Below, piece by piece: positions 39,887-43,595 of a DNA stretch of 43,595 bases (its first letter is position 1; every line of letters starts with the position of its first letter). Location of the stretch: positions 1-43,595 of the forward strand of contig NZ_FNET01000035.1 in NCBI RefSeq assembly GCF_900100275.1, read 5' to 3'. A program made the position numbers and the translations under genes. The notes beneath the pieces were generated by a model that did not search any database, was not told where the DNA came from, and saw only the letters and a program-made list of their open reading frames with translations. Origin of the DNA: Lentzea albidocapillata subsp. violacea. Its GTDB lineage: Bacteria; Actinomycetota; Actinomycetes; Mycobacteriales; Pseudonocardiaceae.

Positions 39887-42598
39887 ATGACGGTGGTCAA
39901 CCTGCTCGGCGAGGTGACCGTTCAGATCGATGGGCGGCAGGCGGAACTGGGGCACGGGCGGCAGCGATGCGTGCTCGCGGCGCTGGCGGTGGACGCGGGC
40001 CGGGTGGTGCCGGACGACCGGCTGATGAACCGGATCTGGGCGTCGGAGGTACCGGCGCGGGCACAGAAAACGTTGTACAGCTACGTTTCCCGGCTCAGGA
40101 AGATGCTCGCGGCCGAGCAGATCGTGCGCAGGCCGGGCGGGTATGTGCTGGCAGAGGCGGACACGGACCTGCGCCGGTTCCGCGAACTGTGTGTCCGTGC
40201 CAGGCAAAGCACGGATGCCGAACGAACGGAGCTGCTGACCGAGGCGCTCGCGTTGTGGCGTGGCGATGCGCTGACCGGGCTGCCGGGGGAGTGGGCGCAG
40301 GCGGAACGCGATCGGCTGCACCTGGAACGCCTTGCCGCGGAACAAGACCTGGTCGACGCACGGCTGCGCACCGGGCAAACGGACGGGCTGCTCGCCGTGT
40401 TGTCCGACCGCGCCGAGGCGCACCCGCTGGACGAACGCATTGCGGGCCAGTACATGCGCGCGCTGGCCGCGGCCGGGCGGGCGGCGGACGCGTTGGCGTA
40501 CTACCTCGTGATCCGGGATCGGCTGGTCGAGGAGCACGGCACCGAACCGGGTGCGGTGTTGCAGGAGGTGCACAGGGAGGTGCTCGCCGGGGCGGGGCAG
40601 GTGGTTCCTGAGCCCGTTGTGGTGCCTCGGCAACTGCCAGGGGTACCGGCGTCGTTCGTCGGCAGGCACGATGCCCTGGAGCGGCTCGGCGATCAGCCCC
40701 GGATCTTCGCGATCGCAGGGCCTGGTGGCATCGGCAAGACGTGGCTGGCGTTGCATTGGGCGCATCGCAACGCGGCATGCTTCCCGGACGGGCAGTTGTT
40801 CGTCGACCTGCGCGGGTTCGCCCCTGAGGCGGCGCCCATGCCACCCAAGATCGCATTGCGCGGGTTCCTCCACGCGCTGGGCGTGGACCGGTGCCCGGCG
40901 GACCTGCACGCACAGACCGCGCTGTTCCGCAGCCTGGTGGTGGACCGGCAGATGCTGCTGGTGCTGGACAACGCCGCCGACACCGCTCAGGTCGTGCCGT
41001 TGCTGCCGGGCGGTGAGAGTTGCACGGTCGTCGTGACCAGCCGCAGACGGCTACCTGGCCTGATCGCCGGGCACGGCGCCCGGCACATCGCACTGGACAG
41101 GCTGCCGCCTCGAGAATCCCGCGCGTTGCTCACCGACCGGCTCGGCTCGGCTCGGATCGCGGCCGATCCGGCGGCGGTCGACGAGCTCATCGTTCGGTGC
41201 GACGGCTTTCCACTGGCGCTCAGCATCGTCGCCGGGGATGCGCTGGCTCATCCCGAGATGCCGTTGGCCCGCTTCACCGAGGACCTGTGTGAGCTCGGTC
41301 CGGTCGCGCTGGACGGCGACGAGTCCGAGGCGTGCCTGACCGCTGTGCTGTCGTGGTCACTGCGCTGTCTGACGCCCGAACAGGTGCAAGCCTTCGTGTT
41401 GCTCGGCGTCGCGCCGGGATCGGACATCGGACTGGCTGCGGCGGCGGACCTGTTCGGGCTCACCGCGGCGGCGGCACGTGCCGTGCTGAACCGTCTGGAA
41501 ACACTGTCGCTGCTCACTCAGGACGCGCGGGGCCGCTACCGCATGCACGACCTCATCCGTGGCCACGCAGCTGTGCACGAGATTGACGAGGAAACACGCC
41601 TGGAGGCGTTGCGCCGAGTCGTCGACCACTACACGCGGACCGCGATCGAGGCCGATCGCCTCATCGATCCGTCGCACGCGTTGGACCTCTTCCCGGCAGA
41701 GTCGTCACGACTGTCCAGTGTGGAGGAGGCGATCACGTGGTTCCGCACCGAACACGCGAACCTGCTGGCCGCGCACCACATCGCGACCACGCGGGGCTGG
41801 CACCTCCTCGGGTGGGGCCTGACGTGGTCACTGCAGACCCTCCTGGCCCGGCGGTCACCGATCTGGGACCGCCACGCCGTGCTGCTGGCCGCGACGGAGT
41901 CCGTCGAGCAACTGGCCGATCCCGCGCTCCCGGTGGTGTTCGTCTGGACGCTCGGCAACGTGTGCGCGGACCTAGGTCTGCGCGAGGACACCGACCGGTA
42001 CCTGAGCCACGCGCTCGAACTGGCCGAAGAGCTGCAGGATTCGTTGCAGCAGGCGCACGTCCATCGTGTCTCCGCACGGGCCGCCGCGCTGCGCGGAGAC
42101 GATGAGCGGGCGCTGGCGCACTCGGTCAAGTCGCTCGAGCTGTTCCGGCTGGTGGGCGTGCCGGCGTGGACAGCAGGCGCTGCAAACAACGTCGGCTGGT
42201 TCGCCGCACTGACCGGCGACCTCGACACCGCTCGTGAGCACTGCGAGGCCGCGATCACCATGTTCGAGGAGTTGGGGGACCTCTACGGCGAGGCCAACAC
42301 GTTGGACAGCCTCGGCTGGATCGCGCACCGGTCAGGTGACCACCTGGGAGCCGCCGACAAACTGCGCCGGGCCGCCACCCTGCTGCGGTCGACGAGCGGC
42401 ATCCTCGAGACAGCCAACAGCCTCGCCAAGCTCGGCGACCCGCTCATGGCACTCGGCAGGTCCGACGAGGCACGCGCGGCGTGGCAGGAGGCAGCTGAGC
42501 TGTACCGGGCACAGCACTGCGCTGAGGACGCCTACCTGATGGAACTGAAGTTGTCCGGTCGCGAATTCGCTCGGCAACGTTCTGCGCCACGCGACTAG
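39887..42598 (+). CDS. AfsR/SARP-type transcriptional regulator (BTAD, NB-ARC, TPR)
   Basis: A 903-residue multidomain regulator. Residues 1-90 form an OmpR-like winged-helix DNA-binding domain (VNLLGEVTVQIDG, YVSRLRKMLAAEQIVRRPGG). Residues 95-235 are the bacterial transcriptional activation domain (LWRGDALTGLPGEWAQAERD, IRDRLVEEHGTEPGAVLQEV). An NB-ARC/STAND ATPase follows, with P-loop GPGGIGKT (278-285), MLLVLDNA, and RYRMHDLIRGHA. The C-terminal third (about 640-900) is TPR-like. Such proteins activate secondary-metabolite or developmental genes, often in response to phosphorylation. ATG 39887 has GGGGGAGGG just upstream. The stop TAG (42596-42598) coincides with the end of an IS630 copy, so the last residues may have been altered by the insertion. 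Confidence 0.92.
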   Translation: MTVVNLLGEVTVQIDGRQAELGHGRQRCVLAALAVDAGRVVPDDRLMNRIWASEVPARAQKTLYSYVSRLRKMLAAEQIVRRPGGYVLAEADTDLRRFRELCVRARQSTDAERTELLTEALALWRGDALTGLPGEWAQAERDRLHLERLAAEQDLVDARLRTGQTDGLLAVLSDRAEAHPLDERIAGQYMRALAAAGRAADALAYYLVIRDRLVEEHGTEPGAVLQEVHREVLAGAGQVVPEPVVVPRQLPGVPASFVGRHDALERLGDQPRIFAIAGPGGIGKTWLALHWAHRNAACFPDGQLFVDLRGFAPEAAPMPPKIALRGFLHALGVDRCPADLHAQTALFRSLVVDRQMLLVLDNAADTAQVVPLLPGGESCTVVVTSRRRLPGLIAGHGARHIALDRLPPRESRALLTDRLGSARIAADPAAVDELIVRCDGFPLALSIVAGDALAHPEMPLARFTEDLCELGPVALDGDESEACLTAVLSWSLRCLTPEQVQAFVLLGVAPGSDIGLAAAADLFGLTAAAARAVLNRLETLSLLTQDARGRYRMHDLIRGHAAVHEIDEETRLEALRRVVDHYTRTAIEADRLIDPSHALDLFPAESSRLSSVEEAITWFRTEHANLLAAHHIATTRGWHLLGWGLTWSLQTLLARRSPIWDRHAVLLAATESVEQLADPALPVVFVWTLGNVCADLGLREDTDRYLSHALELAEELQDSLQQAHVHRVSARAAALRGDDERALAHSVKSLELFRLVGVPAWTAGAANNVGWFAALTGDLDTAREHCEAAITMFEELGDLYGEANTLDSLGWIAHRSGDHLGAADKLRRAATLLRSTSGILETANSLAKLGDPLMALGRSDEARAAWQEAAELYRAQHCAEDAYLMELKLSGREFARQRSAPRD

Positions 42599-43595
42599 TG
42601 TGCTGCGCCGGAAATTCGCCTGCAAAAGCGTGCGAGTGACTCGAGGATCTCTTCGGCGGTCTTGGTCCAGAGGAACGGCCGGGAATGGGTGTTCCAGTCC
42701 GCGATCCAGCCCGGACGTCCTTCTCGAGTGCTTGCACGCTCTTGTGGGCGCCGCGTTTGATCTTCTGCTCGGCCAGGAACCCGAACCAGCGTTCGACCTG
42801 GTTGATCCACGAGGATCCGGTCGGGGTGAAGTGCATGTGGAACCGCGGATGCTTCGCCAGCCAGGCCTTGATCGCCGCGGTCTTGTGCGTGCCGTAGTTG
42901 TCGCAGACCAGATGCACGTCCAGCCCGGCGGGCACGGTCTTGTCGATCGTGATCAGGAACTTGCGGAACTCCGCGGCACGGTGCTGGCGGTGCAACTCGC
43001 CGATCACCGTGCCGTCAGCGACATTGAACGCGGCGAACAGGCTGGTGATGCCGTTGCGGACGTAGTCGTGCGTGCGCCGCTCGGGCATACCCGGCATCAT
43101 CGGCAGCACCGGCTGCGAGCGGTCCAGCGCCTGCATCTGAGACTTCTCGTCCACGCACAGCACCACCGCCCGCTCGGGCGGATTGTGATACAGGCCAACA
43201 ACATCCACGACCTTCTCCACGAACAACGGATCAGTGGAGAACTTGAACGTCTCGGCACGATGAGGCTTGAGACCGAAATCGCGCCAGATCCGCCCGACGG
43301 TCGACTTACTCAACCCGGTGCGCTCCGCCATCGACGTCCGAGACCAGTGCGTGGCGCCCCGCGGGACCTCCTCCAGCGTCGCCACGATCACCTCTTCGAC
43401 CTGATCGACCGTGATCGACGGCGGCCGGCCCGGCCGTTGTTCATCGACCAGGCCGTCCAGCCGATCCCGCAGAAACCGCCTGCGCCACTTCGTCACCGTC
43501 GCCGGATGCACCCGCAGATCCTCGGCGATCCGCGTGCCCGGCACACCATCCGCACACGCCAGCACGATCCTGCACCGCTGCGCCAGCACCTGCGA
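42595..43595 (-). pseudogene. IS630-family transposase, frameshifted and cut by window edge
   Basis: The minus strand encodes an IS630 transposase. The N-terminal helix-turn-helix reads GTRIAEDLRVHPATVTKWRR, with a second HTH TGLSKSTVGRIWRDFGLKPH. The DDE residues are in VVLCVDEKSQ, VHLVCDNYGTHK, and SSWINQVERWFGFLAEQ. Near 42710 one base is missing: KDVRA continues as WIADWNTHSRPFLWTKTAEE in the next frame, ending GAAH and TAG at 42595-42597. The start lies beyond the window edge (the frame is open at 43595). The element's end abuts the AfsR-type stop codon in a CTAG, consistent with the TA target of IS630. Confidence 0.88.

Overview
The window comes from a high-GC actinomycete. GTG and TTG starts with purine-rich ribosome binding sites are common, and several families are typical of filamentous actinobacteria: an AfsR/BTAD regulator, secreted subtilisin and M6-type proteases, a DUF4232-type protein, and pairs of small sigma-factor-like proteins near integrases. 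A Pseudonocardiales host is my inference, not a demonstrated placement.

Left part (1-9.7 kb): accessory DNA. It holds a 5'-truncated TRM11-like DNA methyltransferase remnant cut by the window edge, a two-gene protease/ATPase locus of the IetAS type (825-4332, minus), a small ORF translationally coupled to a large serine recombinase (4760-6822), and a PD-(D/E)XK-like protein convergent with a large unknown protein (6902-9389). At 9.6-9.77 kb lies the right end of an integrative element, ending in a fragment of a tRNA-type gene.

Central part (9.73-23.96 kb): a 14.2-kb integrative island bounded by two perfect 42-bp direct repeats, each carrying the T-arm and 3' acceptor strand of a tRNA or tmRNA. 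A complete tyrosine integrase sits at the left end. The cargo is two divergent operons sharing a 177-bp control region. One (minus) encodes a 111-aa protein, a 386-aa protein and a TOTE-type primase-helicase. The other (plus) is a complete Wadjet plasmid-restriction operon, jetABCD, with 4-nt stop/start overlaps at every junction. At the right end two paralogous sigma-like genes converge on a strong hairpin. I see no relaxase, TraB or RepSA gene, so the island probably cannot transfer by itself. The sequence before each att copy and after each att copy is similar, and a second, frameshifted integrase follows the right att copy. This points to a tandem array of at least three related elements, with defence genes in at least two of them.

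Right part (24-43.6 kb): a canonical-looking but unusual tRNA-Pro(CGG) just ahead of a 770-aa unknown protein, then a secreted DUF4232-like protein, then a stretch of broken genes and IS remnants (IS3, IS256, IS110; frameshifted propeller-like and HTH genes). Intact genes here look like host secretion and regulation: a subtilisin-like protease, an M6-like metalloprotease with Ca-binding-type acidic repeats, a dihydrofolate-reductase-like protein, a secreted tandem-repeat SH3-like protein divergent from an AfsR-type regulator, and a frameshifted IS630 transposase at the right edge.
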